This document shows positions 8,232-17,255 of a DNA stretch of 35,714 bases, piece by piece (positions within the stretch are counted from its first letter, which is position 1; each line of letters starts with the position of its first letter). Both the position numbers and the translations under genes were made by a program. Below the pieces are notes generated by a model. The model searched no databases. It had not been told where the DNA came from and saw only the letters and a program-made list of their open reading frames with translations. This DNA is from Collimonas sp. OK242 (GTDB lineage Bacteria; Pseudomonadota; Gammaproteobacteria; Burkholderiales; Burkholderiaceae_D): positions 1 to 35,714 of the forward strand of contig NZ_FNOR01000029.1 in NCBI RefSeq assembly GCF_900107095.1. Direction: 5' to 3'.

Positions 8232-11105
8232 TCACGCGCCGGAAACGGTCAGTTTCTGGTCAGTTCCGGTACGCTCGCCGTTCAACAGCTTCAACTGCTG
8301 GTCCGTAAAGCGGCTATATTTCTTTTGCCATTCCGACGGTTGCGCAACAGGCATCACCTGTACCGCAGTGACCTTGTATTCCGGGCAGTTGGTGGCCCAA
8401 TCGGAATTGTTGGTCGTGATCACGTTGGCGCCGGATTCGGGGAAATGGAAGGTCGTGTACACCACGCCAGGTTGCACCCGCTCTGTGACCGTCGCGCGCA
8501 ACACCGTTTGTCCGGCGCGCGATTCAATGCCGACCCAGTCGTCCTGTTTGATGCCGCGTTCCTCGGCGTCGTGCGGATGGACTTCCAGCCGGTCTTCGCT
8601 GTGCCACTGGTTGTTGTCGGTGCGCCGCGTCTGGGCGCCGACGTTGTACTGCGACAGGATACGTCCGGTGGTCAGAATCAGCGGAAACTTGCGCGTGACC
8701 TTTTCTGCGGTGGCGAAGAACTGCGTATTGATAAATTTTCCCTTGCCCCGCACGAATTCGCCGATATGCATGGTTGGCGTTCCGTTAGGAGCGGCATCGT
8801 TGCACGGCCATTGAATGCTGCCGAGCTGGTCGATTTTTTTGTAGCTGACGCCGCGGAAAGTTGGCGTCAGTGCGGCGATTTCATCCATGATTTCAGACGG
8901 GTTCTTGTATTGCATCGGGTAGCCTAGCGCATTAGCCAACGCGACCGTGACTTCCCAGTCCGACTTGCCGGCTTTCGGCGGCATGACTTTGCGCACGCGG
9001 GAAATGCGGCGTTCCGCATTGGTGAAAGTGCCGTCCTTTTCAAGGAACGATGAACCCGGCAGGAAGACATGGGCGTACTTGGCGGTTTCGTTCAGGAACA
9101 GGTCCTGCACCACGATGCATTCCATCGCTGCCAGCGCGGCGGTGACATGCTGGGTGTTCGGATCAGACTGGACAATGTCTTCGCCCTCGCAATACAGGCC
9201 CATGAACGTGCCATCGAGGGCGGCGTCGAACATGTTGGGGATGCGCAGACCCGGTTCGGGATCCAGCGTGCATTGCCAGGCCTGTTCAAATTCCGTGCGC
9301 ACTGTCGTGTCGGAGATATGCCGATAGCCGGGCAGTTCATGCGGGAAGGAGCCCATGTCGCAGGCGCCTTGCACGTTGTTCTGACCGCGCAAGGGATTGA
9401 CGCCGACGCCTTCGCGGCCGACGTTCCCGGTTGCCATGGCCAGATTGGCAATCCCCATCACCATGGTCGAGCCTTGCGAATGCTCGGTCACCCCCAGCCC
9501 ATAGTAAATCGCGCCGTTGTCGCCGGCCGCGAACAGGCGGGCTGCGCCGCGCAGTTCTTCAGCGGGCACGCCCGTGACGGCTGCCACTGCCTCAGGCGAA
9601 TTCTCAGGCTGCAACACGAATTGCTGCCAATCCTTGAACGATTGTTCTTCGCAGCGTTCGGCGATGAATTCAGCGTCGAACAGGCCTTCGCGCATGATCA
9701 CATGCGCGAGCGCGGTGACGACGGCGACATTGGTGCCCGGCATCAGTTTCAAATGGTAATCGGCCTGAACATGGGGTGATCTGACCATCTCGGTGGTGCG
9801 CGGATCGATCACGATCAGCTTGGCGCCCTGGCGCAGGCGGCGTTTCATTTGCGAAGCGAATACCGGATGGGCGGAAGCCGGATTGGCGCCGATGATCATG
9901 ATGACATCGGCTTTCATCACGGAATCGAAGGTCTGGGTGCCGGCTGATTCCCCTAACGTTTGCTTCAGGCCATAACCGGTCGGCGAATGGCAGACGCGGG
10001 CGCAGGTGTCCACATTGTTATTCCCGAACGCGGCCCGCACCAGTTTCTGCACCAGATAGGTTTCTTCGTTGGTGCAGCGCGATGAAGTAATGCCGCCGAT
10101 GGAGTCCTTGCCGAACTTGGCCTGGATGCGACGGAATTCGGACGCTGCGTAATTGACCGCTTCATCCCACGACACCTCCTGCCACGGATCGTTGATGTTC
10201 TTGCGGATCATCGGCTTCAGCATACGGTCCTTGTGCGTCGCGTAGCCCCACGCAAAACGGCCCTTGACGCAGGAGTGGCCATGGTTGGCATGCCCATCCT
10301 TGTTCGGCACCATGCGCACCACTTCATTGCCTTTCATCTCGGCCTTGAATGAGCAGCCGACGCCGCAATACGCGCAAGTCGTGACCTTGCTGTGTTCGGC
10401 CTGGCCCATCATGATGACCGTTTTTTCGGTCAGCGTTGCGGTCGGACAGGCATCGACGCAGGCGCCGCAAGAGACACATTCCGACTCCATGAAAGGCTGA
10501 TCCTGGCCGGCCGAGACGCGTGCGTCGAAACCGCGTCCCGAGATCGTCAGCGCGAACGTGCCTTGGGTTTCTTCGCAGGCCCGCACGCAGCGGTTACAGA
10601 CAATGCATTTCGATGCGTCATAGGTGAAATACGGGTTGGACTCATCTTTTTTCAGCTGCAGATGGTTTTTTCCGTCGTAGCCGTAGCGCACCTCGCGCAG
10701 ACCAACCACGCCTGCCATATCCTGCAATTCGCAGTTGCCGTTGGTCGGGCAGGTCAGGCAGTCGAGCGGATGGTCGGAGATGTACAACTCCATCATGCCT
10801 TTCCGGATGTCCGCCAGTTTGGGCGTCTGGGTCTTGACCTTCATGCCGGGTTCGCAGGGCGTCGTGCAGGAGGCCGGATATCCCTTGCGGCCTTCAATTT
10901 CGACCAGGCATAAACGGCATGAACCGAACGGCTCCAGGCTATCGGTCGCGCACAGCTTGGGTACATTCACGCCCGCCTCGACCGCCGCGCGCATCACCGA
11001 GGTGCCCGCAGCGACATGGACTTCCACGCCATCGATTTCGATCGTGACGGTATGTTCTGAAGCACGCTCCGGCGTTCCGAAATCTAGTGCATTGAGCTGA
11101 TTCAT
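8232..11105 (-). CDS. fdsA: NAD-dependent formate dehydrogenase, molybdenum alpha subunit
   Basis: Catalytic subunit that oxidises formate to CO2 at a bis-MGD molybdenum centre; 957 aa with the start used here. In order: a plant-type [2Fe-2S] site (C52, C63, C66, C80); a His-Cys3 cluster site (H112, C116, C119, C125); two [4Fe-4S] ferredoxin motifs (C167-C177 and C210-C220); the molybdopterin-oxidoreductase [4Fe-4S] site (C244, C247, C251, C279); and the metal-ligand cysteine in ARVCHSP (C372), so it is not a selenoprotein. A 52-residue upstream extension is possible, but the AAAGGAATT site before this ATG and similarity starting at MNQLNALDFG favour the shorter form. It lies 32 bases after fdsB. 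Electrons pass through the clusters to FdsB and NAD+. Confidence 0.96.
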   Translation of the reverse strand: MNQLNALDFGTPERASEHTVTIEIDGVEVHVAAGTSVMRAAVEAGVNVPKLCATDSLEPFGSCRLCLVEIEGRKGYPASCTTPCEPGMKVKTQTPKLADIRKGMMELYISDHPLDCLTCPTNGNCELQDMAGVVGLREVRYGYDGKNHLQLKKDESNPYFTYDASKCIVCNRCVRACEETQGTFALTISGRGFDARVSAGQDQPFMESECVSCGACVDACPTATLTEKTVIMMGQAEHSKVTTCAYCGVGCSFKAEMKGNEVVRMVPNKDGHANHGHSCVKGRFAWGYATHKDRMLKPMIRKNINDPWQEVSWDEAVNYAASEFRRIQAKFGKDSIGGITSSRCTNEETYLVQKLVRAAFGNNNVDTCARVCHSPTGYGLKQTLGESAGTQTFDSVMKADVIMIIGANPASAHPVFASQMKRRLRQGAKLIVIDPRTTEMVRSPHVQADYHLKLMPGTNVAVVTALAHVIMREGLFDAEFIAERCEEQSFKDWQQFVLQPENSPEAVAAVTGVPAEELRGAARLFAAGDNGAIYYGLGVTEHSQGSTMVMGIANLAMATGNVGREGVGVNPLRGQNNVQGACDMGSFPHELPGYRHISDTTVRTEFEQAWQCTLDPEPGLRIPNMFDAALDGTFMGLYCEGEDIVQSDPNTQHVTAALAAMECIVVQDLFLNETAKYAHVFLPGSSFLEKDGTFTNAERRISRVRKVMPPKAGKSDWEVTVALANALGYPMQYKNPSEIMDEIAALTPTFRGVSYKKIDQLGSIQWPCNDAAPNGTPTMHIGEFVRGKGKFINTQFFATAEKVTRKFPLILTTGRILSQYNVGAQTRRTDNNQWHSEDRLEVHPHDAEERGIKQDDWVGIESRAGQTVLRATVTERVQPGVVYTTFHFPESGANVITTNNSDWATNCPEYKVTAVQVMPVAQPSEWQKKYSRFTDQQLKLLNGERTGTDQKLTVSGA

Positions 11106-11137
11106 GTGAATTCCTTTACGCGTCTCGTTATAGTTGG

Positions 11138-12691
11138 TCAGGCGGCTTTTTGCGCAGTGTCGCCGCCGAAATCTTCCGGGAAATGATTCAAGGCAGACAA
11201 CACCGGGAACGGCGTCATGCCTCCCATTGCGCATAGCGAACCAGTCAGCATCAGGTCGCACAAATCACGCAGCAAGTGAATTTGCTGCGGACGATTTTGA
11301 TTGGCGACAATCTTGTCGACCGCTTCGACACCGCGTGTCGAACCGATGCGGCACGGCGTGCATTTCCCGCAGGATTCCACGGCGCAGAATTCCATCGCAT
11401 AGCGCGCCTGCTTCGCCATATCCACGCGGTCGTCAAACACGACGATGCCGCCATGTCCGACTGCCGCGCCGATGGCCGCAAACGACTCGTAATCCATCGG
11501 CGTGTCGAACTGCGCATCCGGCAGATACGCGCCAAGTGGACCACCCACCTGCACCGCGCGAATCGGGCGGCCATTGGCGGTGCCGCCACCGAAATCGACC
11601 AGCAGTTCGCGCAAGGTCAGGCCGAAGGCCTTTTCCACCAGGCCGCCATGGCGGATATTGCCGGCCAGCTGGAACGGCAGCGTGCCGCGCGAACGGCCCA
11701 TACCGTAATTCTGGTAAAAAGCTGCGCCGCGCGCCATGATGAGCGGCACCGCAGCCAGCGAAATCACGTTGTTGATCACGGTAGGCTTGCCGAACAGGCC
11801 TTCGATTGCCGGCAGCGGCGGCTTGGCGCGAACGATACCGCGTTTGCCTTCCAGGCTTTCCAGCAGGGCGGTTTCCTCGCCGCAGACATACGCACCTGCC
11901 GCCTTGCGTACTTCAAGATGGAAGACGTGACCGGAACCCAGGATATTCTGTCCCAGGTAGCCATGTTCACAGGCAATCGCAATCGCCTGGTTCAGCACCG
12001 CGAACGCATGCGGATATTCCGAACGCACGTAGATGTAACCTTGCGTTGCGCCGACCGCGATACCTGCAATGCTCATTCCCTCGATCAGCATGAACGGATC
12101 GTCTTCCATCACCATCCGGTCGGAGAATGTGCCCGAATCGCCTTCGTCGGCATTGCACACCACGTATTTTTGCGTTGCCTGCGCGCCGAGCACCGTCTTC
12201 CACTTGATGCCGGTCGGGAAAGCGGCGCCGCCGCGGCCGCGCAATCCCGAGTCCAGCACCTGCTGCACCACCTCCGGCGCCGTCATGCCGATGGCGCGCT
12301 GCAGGCCGGCATAACCTTCATGCGCAAGATAGTCGTCCAGCGACAACGGATCGGTAATGCCGATACGCGCGAAAGTCAGGCGTTCCTGATTTTTAAGAAA
12401 GGGGATTTCATCGGTCACTCCCAGCCATAGCGGATGCGCAGCGCCGCTCACCAGGCCGGCGTCGAACAAGCCGGGGACATCCTCAGGCGCGACCGGTCCA
12501 TAACCGATGCGACCCTGATCAGTGACCACCTCCACCAAGGGCTCCAGCCAGAACATGCCGCGCGTGCCGTTACGTACAATCCGGATGTCGACACCACGCG
12601 CCTGTGCTTCGTGGGCGATGGCGGCGGCAACCTCATTCGCGCCTAAGGCAAGCGCGGTCGAATCGCGAGGAACATAAATGGTAGCGGTCAT
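11138..12691 (-). CDS. fdsB: NAD-dependent formate dehydrogenase, beta (NADH/FMN) subunit
   Basis: NuoF-like diaphorase subunit that carries FMN and reduces NAD+ with electrons from FdsA; 517 aa. The first roughly 100 residues form the thioredoxin-like domain typical of FdsB. Then come the NADH/FMN-binding motif RGRGGAAFPTG (151-161), the second motif GAYVCGEETALLESLEGKRG, and the [4Fe-4S] ligands in ESCGKCTPC (C441, C444, C447) with a fourth cysteine near 487. Its ATG overlaps the fdsG stop by four bases (ATGA), which shows translational coupling. No defect is visible. Confidence 0.95.
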   Translation of the reverse strand: MTATIYVPRDSTALALGANEVAAAIAHEAQARGVDIRIVRNGTRGMFWLEPLVEVVTDQGRIGYGPVAPEDVPGLFDAGLVSGAAHPLWLGVTDEIPFLKNQERLTFARIGITDPLSLDDYLAHEGYAGLQRAIGMTAPEVVQQVLDSGLRGRGGAAFPTGIKWKTVLGAQATQKYVVCNADEGDSGTFSDRMVMEDDPFMLIEGMSIAGIAVGATQGYIYVRSEYPHAFAVLNQAIAIACEHGYLGQNILGSGHVFHLEVRKAAGAYVCGEETALLESLEGKRGIVRAKPPLPAIEGLFGKPTVINNVISLAAVPLIMARGAAFYQNYGMGRSRGTLPFQLAGNIRHGGLVEKAFGLTLRELLVDFGGGTANGRPIRAVQVGGPLGAYLPDAQFDTPMDYESFAAIGAAVGHGGIVVFDDRVDMAKQARYAMEFCAVESCGKCTPCRIGSTRGVEAVDKIVANQNRPQQIHLLRDLCDLMLTGSLCAMGGMTPFPVLSALNHFPEDFGGDTAQKAA

Positions 12692-13179
12692 CGGGCACCT
12701 CGTTTGGCCTCAAGAAGGCGATTGAACTTATCGAATGAGACTCGTGCGTGCAGGTCGTCGCCAATCATGATTGCCGGGCCGCATGCGCATTGGCCCAGGC
12801 AATACACCGGTTCAAGGCTGAATGCGCCATCCTCGGTAGTTTCGTGAAAATCGCAGGAAAGCGTCGCTTTTGCGTGCGCAGCCAATGCGTCCCCGCCCAT
12901 CGCCTGGCAAGCTTCTGCACGGCAAACCTGGACCACCTGTCGACCCGGCGCAGTTTGCCGGAAATGGTGATAATAAGTGACCACGCCATGTACCTCTGCA
13001 CGCGAAACGTTGAGTACCTGTGCGATAAGCTGCACCACCTCCGACGGGATATAGCCGACGCTCTCCTGTATTCCGTGCAGAATCGGCAGCATCGCGCCCG
13101 GCATCGCCTTGTGCTGTGCGATGACGGCCTCGACGGCACTCATGTCGAACGTTATTTGCTTGTTAATTTGCGTACTCAT
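12688..13179 (-). CDS. fdsG: NAD-dependent formate dehydrogenase, gamma subunit
   Basis: NuoE-like [2Fe-2S] subunit that pairs with FdsB; 163 aa from the start used. The cluster ligands are visible as CRAEAC (C86, C91) and CLGQC (C127, C131), the normal C-x4-C...C-x3-C pattern. The start follows an AAGGATAAG ribosome-binding site; an upstream extension of 23 codons would run into the panE stop and is not supported. It follows the PanE-like gene by 13 bases, so the formate dehydrogenase operon is probably continuous with the oxalate genes upstream. Confidence 0.94.
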   Translation of the reverse strand: MSTQINKQITFDMSAVEAVIAQHKAMPGAMLPILHGIQESVGYIPSEVVQLIAQVLNVSRAEVHGVVTYYHHFRQTAPGRQVVQVCRAEACQAMGGDALAAHAKATLSCDFHETTEDGAFSLEPVYCLGQCACGPAIMIGDDLHARVSFDKFNRLLEAKRGAR

Positions 13180-13192
13180 ACGACTTATCCTT

Positions 13193-14203
13193 TCAAGCAA
13201 CTTTCCGCATCCGCACGTAGCCGGTCTCTTCTTGAATCGACTTGCCAAGCATCTTTACCAGCGAGTACACCGTATCGATATGCGGCGTCGGCGTCTCGGT
13301 CAAGCGCCCTAGTTCGACCACAGATCCCACCAGCGCATCGATCTCGACAGCCCGTCCTGCCTCGATATCCTGCAGCATCGAGGTTTTGTGTTTACCGACT
13401 TTTTCAGCGCCGGCAATGCGCTTCTCCAGGGTCACGCGGAACGTTATACCGAGCTTGTTGGCGATGGCTTGCGCTTCGCGCATCATGTTGGCGGCAAGCT
13501 CGCGCGACAGCGGATACTGGCAAATGTCGAGCAAGGTCGAATGGGTTAACGCGCTGATCGGATTGAAGCTCAGATTGCCCCACAGCTTGAGCCAGATTTC
13601 GGAGCGAATACTCTCCAGCACCGGCGCCTTGAACCCGGCATTGGCGAAGCATTCAGAGACGCGCGTGACACGTGCGCTGACGGCCCCATCCAGTTCCCCC
13701 ACCGGGAAGCGGTCGCCCTCGACGTGTTTCACCACGCCCGGAGCAATCAGCTCGGAGGCCGGATATACGACGCAACCGATGACGCGCTGCGCTGGAATTT
13801 TTTCACTGATGAGTCCGCTTGGATCGACGCTGCACACGCAACTTCCTTCCAGCGCCGCCCCGTGCTTATGGAAGTACCAATAGGGTATGCCGTTTTGCAT
13901 GGTCACCACCACGGTATCCGGCCCGAACAGCTTGGGTACATCCTTAGCGACCGCTTCAACCTGATGCGCTTTCATTGCCAGAATCACCATATCCTGCGGC
14001 CCGGCTTCGTCATAGTCGTTGGTCGCCTTGACGTTGCGCGCAACGTGCTCGACGCCGTCGGCCATGATCAGCTTCATGCCATTCTTGCGAATGGCTTCCA
14101 GGTTTGCGCCGCGCACCATGAACGTTACCTGTTCGCCCGCCAGGGCCAGTTTCACGCCCACATAGCCGCCGATCGCACCGGCACCTACAATCGCAATTTT
14201 CAT
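13193..14203 (-). CDS. PanE-family reductase, candidate oxalyl-CoA reductase
   Basis: The 336-aa protein belongs to the ketopantoate reductase (ApbA/PanE) family. The NADP-binding motif GAGAIGG begins at residue 7, and the C-terminal domain holds SEIWLKLWGNLSFNPISALT, typical of the family's substrate domain. Ketopantoate reductase proper is a pantothenate enzyme, but in Methylobacterium extorquens a PanE paralogue (PanE2) reduces oxalyl-CoA to glyoxylate. Here the gene lies between the FAH-family gene (22-base gap) and fdsG (13-base gap) inside an oxalate operon with no other pantothenate gene. The oxalyl-CoA role is therefore the better inference. A start 10 codons earlier is possible; the GGAGAGGAAC site favours the start used. 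Confidence 0.82.
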   Translation of the reverse strand: MKIAIVGAGAIGGYVGVKLALAGEQVTFMVRGANLEAIRKNGMKLIMADGVEHVARNVKATNDYDEAGPQDMVILAMKAHQVEAVAKDVPKLFGPDTVVVTMQNGIPYWYFHKHGAALEGSCVCSVDPSGLISEKIPAQRVIGCVVYPASELIAPGVVKHVEGDRFPVGELDGAVSARVTRVSECFANAGFKAPVLESIRSEIWLKLWGNLSFNPISALTHSTLLDICQYPLSRELAANMMREAQAIANKLGITFRVTLEKRIAGAEKVGKHKTSMLQDIEAGRAVEIDALVGSVVELGRLTETPTPHIDTVYSLVKMLGKSIQEETGYVRMRKVA

Positions 14204-14225
14204 ATTCTTGTTCCTCTCCACCAAA

Positions 14226-14993
14226 CTATTCAAAACGGTTGCTGAGCTTGCCGACGCCTGTAATGTCGATCTCGACGGTACTGCCCGGCTTCATTGACCC
14301 GACACCGACCGAGGTACCGCATAGAATGATGTCGCCCGGCTGCAAATTCATATCCTGGGAAATCTTGCTGACCAGCTGCGCAACGGAAAACAGCATGTCG
14401 CTGATCGGGTAGTCCTGTCGCACTTCGCCGTTGAGCGTGGTCTTCACTACCAGGGTGCTCGGGTCCAGACCGGTCGCCACCACGGGTCCGAACGGGCAAA
14501 ATGTATCGAAACCCTTGGCGCGCACCCATTGTGCAAACGACGGGTCGCGATTCAATATGTCGGCAACCGTTACATCATTGGCGCAGGTATACCCAAATAC
14601 ATAGTTCATCGCCTCGGCTTCCGGCACCGATTTACATGGCTTGCCGATGACAATGCCCAACTCTCCTTCGAAGACAACCTTGCCGCCGCACGACGGGTTC
14701 TGAATCGTCTCGCAGGGATTCAGGTAGGAATTCGGCGCCTTGATCAGATACAAAGGTTCAGGCGGGACCGCCAGATTCAGCTTCTGCCCAAGCGCGCGAA
14801 AATTGTTCCACATCGCAATGACTTTGCTTGGCAGAGTCGGCATGAGCAGCTTGACGTCGGACAGTTCCAGCAGCCGTTCCGACGGCACAGGATTGGCGAA
14901 CATATCACCCTCGCATACCCGAATCCTGTCGCCTTCGAGCAGGCCGAAATGGATCGCATCAGCGTGAAAAAATCGGACCCAGCGTTGTATCAT
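14226..14993 (-). CDS. Fumarylacetoacetate-hydrolase-family protein
   Basis: The 255-aa protein has the FAH catalytic fold. The metal-binding FEGELGIVIG (an E-x-E motif) is in the middle, followed by GYTCANDVTVAD, then a C-terminal GDIILCGTSVGVGSMKPG. Members hydrolyse or isomerise acylpyruvates and hydroxymuconates, or tautomerise/decarboxylate oxaloacetate; the sequence does not tell which. It starts 78 bases after sucD and ends 22 bases before the PanE-like gene, so it is embedded in the oxalate cluster. No aromatic-degradation gene is nearby, which argues against a plain homoprotocatechuate role. Its substrate could be a C2-C4 oxo acid derived from glyoxylate or oxaloacetate, but this is only an inference. 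Confidence 0.85.
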   Translation of the reverse strand: MIQRWVRFFHADAIHFGLLEGDRIRVCEGDMFANPVPSERLLELSDVKLLMPTLPSKVIAMWNNFRALGQKLNLAVPPEPLYLIKAPNSYLNPCETIQNPSCGGKVVFEGELGIVIGKPCKSVPEAEAMNYVFGYTCANDVTVADILNRDPSFAQWVRAKGFDTFCPFGPVVATGLDPSTLVVKTTLNGEVRQDYPISDMLFSVAQLVSKISQDMNLQPGDIILCGTSVGVGSMKPGSTVEIDITGVGKLSNRFE

Positions 14994-15048
14994 TTGATTG
15001 CCTTTAAAAAAACGCTTCCATGCGCGGTACCGTAATAAGGGGCTACAG

Positions 15049-15072
15049 GCGCTACGCCTTTGTGCGTAGCGC
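15049..15072. terminator. Stem-loop at the end of sucD
   Basis: GCGCTACGC (15049-15057) and GCGTAGCGC (15064-15072) form a perfect 9-bp stem with a 6-base loop that begins at the last base of the sucD stop codon. On the - strand no T-run follows directly; a T7 lies about 40 bases further on. It may attenuate or protect the transcript rather than end it fully, because the next genes are closely spaced. Confidence 0.5.
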
Positions 15073-15947
15073 TACAGCACCGACATCAGCAACTTGCCCA
15101 TTTCTGCCGGATTACGTGTGATCCTGATTCCGCAGGCCTCCATCACCGCCAACTTTTCCTGCGCAGTTCCCTTGCCGCCGGAAATAATCGCGCCGGCATG
15201 TCCCATGCGCTTTCCTGCAGGTGCGGTAACGCCGGCAATAAATCCGACCACCGGCTTCTGCATGTTGTCCTTGATCCAGCGGGCGCAGGTTTCCTCCGCA
15301 TCACCGCCGATCTCGCCCACCATGATCACCGCATCGGTGTCCGGATCTTCATTGAACATGCGCAGCACATCGATATGCTTGAGCCCGCTCACCGGATCGC
15401 CGCCGATGCCGACCACAGTCGATTGACCGAGACCGAACTCAGCCAACTGGCCTGCGGCTTCATACGTCAGCGTCCCGGAACGCGACACCACGCCGATACG
15501 GCCCTGCTTGTGGATGTGGCCGGGCATGATGCCAATCTTGATTTCATCCGGCGTAATCAACCCCGGGCAGTTCGGCCCAAGCAAGACCGTCTTCTTCCCC
15601 GCCATCCGGTTACGCGTGCGTATCATGTCGCGCACGGGAATTCCTTCCGTGATGCAGATCACCAGATCGAGGCCGGCGTCAACCGCCTCATCGATCGCGG
15701 CGGCGGCAAAAGGCGGTGGAACGTAGATCACCGAAACTGTGGCGCCGGTCCGTTCCCTCGCCTCCTGCACCGACTCGTAGATCGGAATGCCGTCGAATTC
15801 GCCGCCGGCTTTTTTAGGATTCACGCCCGCGACGAAGCAGTTCTTGCCATGCGCATACTCGCGCGACATCCGCGTATGGAACTGGCCGGTCTTTCCAGTC
15901 ATTCCCTGTGTCATCACTTTGGTGTTTTTGTTGATCAGGATAGACAT
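15072..15947 (-). CDS. sucD: Succinyl-CoA synthetase alpha subunit
   Basis: Alpha subunit of succinate-CoA ligase, which carries the phosphohistidine; 291 aa. The N-terminal CoA-binding domain is followed by LGPNCPGLI and by the active-site histidine in [17 protein letters not shown] (H250). The GGKGTA stretch is the SucD form and differs from malate thiokinase MtkB, which has a divergent loop there. The start follows the sucC stop by four bases. Its position in an oxalate locus, rather than beside sucAB, suggests a second copy supplying or recycling CoA thioesters for oxalate activation. That role is inferred. Confidence 0.93.
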   Translation of the reverse strand: MSILINKNTKVMTQGMTGKTGQFHTRMSREYAHGKNCFVAGVNPKKAGGEFDGIPIYESVQEARERTGATVSVIYVPPPFAAAAIDEAVDAGLDLVICITEGIPVRDMIRTRNRMAGKKTVLLGPNCPGLITPDEIKIGIMPGHIHKQGRIGVVSRSGTLTYEAAGQLAEFGLGQSTVVGIGGDPVSGLKHIDVLRMFNEDPDTDAVIMVGEIGGDAEETCARWIKDNMQKPVVGFIAGVTAPAGKRMGHAGAIISGGKGTAQEKLAVMEACGIRITRNPAEMGKLLMSVL

Positions 15948-15951
15948 CGAC

Positions 15952-17118
15952 TTATTTCCCCCGCGCCGCGCTAACGGCCTTTTCGGCCGCCTCGGCCATG
16001 TTGTTCGCAGTGATGATCGGGAGTCCCGATTCCGCCAGTATTTTCCTGCCGAGGTCTTCATTGGTGCCCTTCATGCGCACCACAAGAGGCACGTTCAGGT
16101 CCACCTGACGCACTGCCGCCACCACACCGGTGGCGATCACATCGCACTGCATGATGCCGCCAAAAATATTCACCAGAATCACCTCCAGGTTTAGGTTCTT
16201 CAGCATCAGCTTGAACGCTTCAGTGACTTTTTCGGTGGTCGCGCCGCCGCCTACGTCGAGGAAGTTGGCAGGAGATCCGCCATATAGCTTGATGGCGTCC
16301 ATGGTTGCCATCGCCAGGCCGGCGCCATTCACCAGGCAACCGATATTGCCGTCGAGTGAGATATAGGCCAGATCGAATTTCGATGCTTCTATTTCCGCCG
16401 GATCTTCTTCATCCAGATCGCGCAGTGCGGCGATTTGCGGCTGGCGATACAGCGCGTTCGAATCGAAATTGAATTTGGCATCCAGCGCCATCACACGATC
16501 GTCGCCCGTCATAATCAAGGGATTGATCTCAGCCAGCGAGGCGTCGCACTCATCGAAGGCCTGATACAGGCTCTGCATGAAGGTACGGGCTTGCGGAATC
16601 ACTTTTTCGGGCATCCCGATCTTGCGGGCGATGTCGTCCGCCTCACCGTCTTTCAGGCCGGTGACCGGATCGATGATGACTGTATGGATTTTTTCCGGTG
16701 CATGCTCGGCGACTTCTTCGATGTCCATGCCGCCTTCACTAGAAGCCATCAAGGCGACCCGTTGGCTGCTGCGGTCCACCACCATGCCGACATACAGTTC
16801 GCGCTGGATGTCGGCGCCCTCTTCGACCAGAAGACGCTTCACCATCCGTCCCTCAGGGCCGGTCTGATGCGTGACCAGCGTCATGCCCAGAATGTTCGAG
16901 GCATGCTCGCGCACCTCGTCGATGGATCGCGCCAGCTTGACGCCGCCGCCTTTGCCGCGCCCTCCGGCATGGATCTGTGCTTTGACGACCCATACTTTGC
17001 CGCCCAGTTTTTGCGCGGCCTGAACAGCGTCGTCGGCGGAAAAACATGGGAAGCCGCGCGGCGTCGTCACACCGAACTTGCGCAATATTTCTTTGCCCTG
17101 GTATTCATGGATATTCAT
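15952..17118 (-). CDS. sucC: Succinyl-CoA synthetase beta subunit
   Basis: ATP-grasp beta subunit of succinate-CoA ligase; 388 aa, the usual length. It begins [17 protein letters not shown], the standard SucC start, with [19 protein letters not shown] near residue 45-65 for nucleotide binding. [18 protein letters not shown] is in the C-terminal ligase domain. It forms an operon with sucD (four-base gap). The 137-base gap upstream to oxlT holds a long hairpin (17164-17202), so it may be read through from oxlT or from its own promoter. I see no feature that would change the substrate from succinate. Confidence 0.93.
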   Translation of the reverse strand: MNIHEYQGKEILRKFGVTTPRGFPCFSADDAVQAAQKLGGKVWVVKAQIHAGGRGKGGGVKLARSIDEVREHASNILGMTLVTHQTGPEGRMVKRLLVEEGADIQRELYVGMVVDRSSQRVALMASSEGGMDIEEVAEHAPEKIHTVIIDPVTGLKDGEADDIARKIGMPEKVIPQARTFMQSLYQAFDECDASLAEINPLIMTGDDRVMALDAKFNFDSNALYRQPQIAALRDLDEEDPAEIEASKFDLAYISLDGNIGCLVNGAGLAMATMDAIKLYGGSPANFLDVGGGATTEKVTEAFKLMLKNLNLEVILVNIFGGIMQCDVIATGVVAAVRQVDLNVPLVVRMKGTNEDLGRKILAESGLPIITANNMAEAAEKAVSAARGK

Positions 17119-17163
17119 AATTATTCTCGTAAATGCGCGCGGCAGATAGCATCATCGTCGGGC

Positions 17164-17202
17164 GCAATGTGAGCCGGTGGCACTACGTCACCCTCACATT
17201 GC
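17164..17202. repeat. 10-bp inverted repeat between oxlT and sucC
   Basis: GCAATGTGAG (17164-17173) is perfectly complementary to CTCACATTGC (17193-17202). The loop contains GGTG and CACC, which can extend the stem across a CC bulge. It lies about 54 bases after the oxlT stop. No T-run follows on the - strand, so it is either a partial terminator/RNA-stability hairpin separating oxlT from sucCD or a protein-binding site. Confidence 0.5.
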
Positions 17203-17255
17203 ACCGCGCCGTTTCTTCAACCAATTGCAATGTCTAAAGAAATCGCCTGATTTAC

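Noticed and set aside
11106-11261. 52-residue N-terminal extension of FdsA
   Set aside because: It reads through the fdsB stop region, has no ribosome-binding site, and family similarity begins at MNQLNALDFG.
8211-13557. Several + strand frames opposite fdsA, fdsB and fdsG
   Set aside because: Shadows of the formate dehydrogenase genes, whose cysteine motifs are all intact on the - strand.
15072-17118. Malate thiokinase (mtkAB) instead of sucCD
   Set aside because: The loop after the phosphohistidine reads GGKGTA as in SucD, and no malyl-CoA lyase or serine-cycle gene is present.
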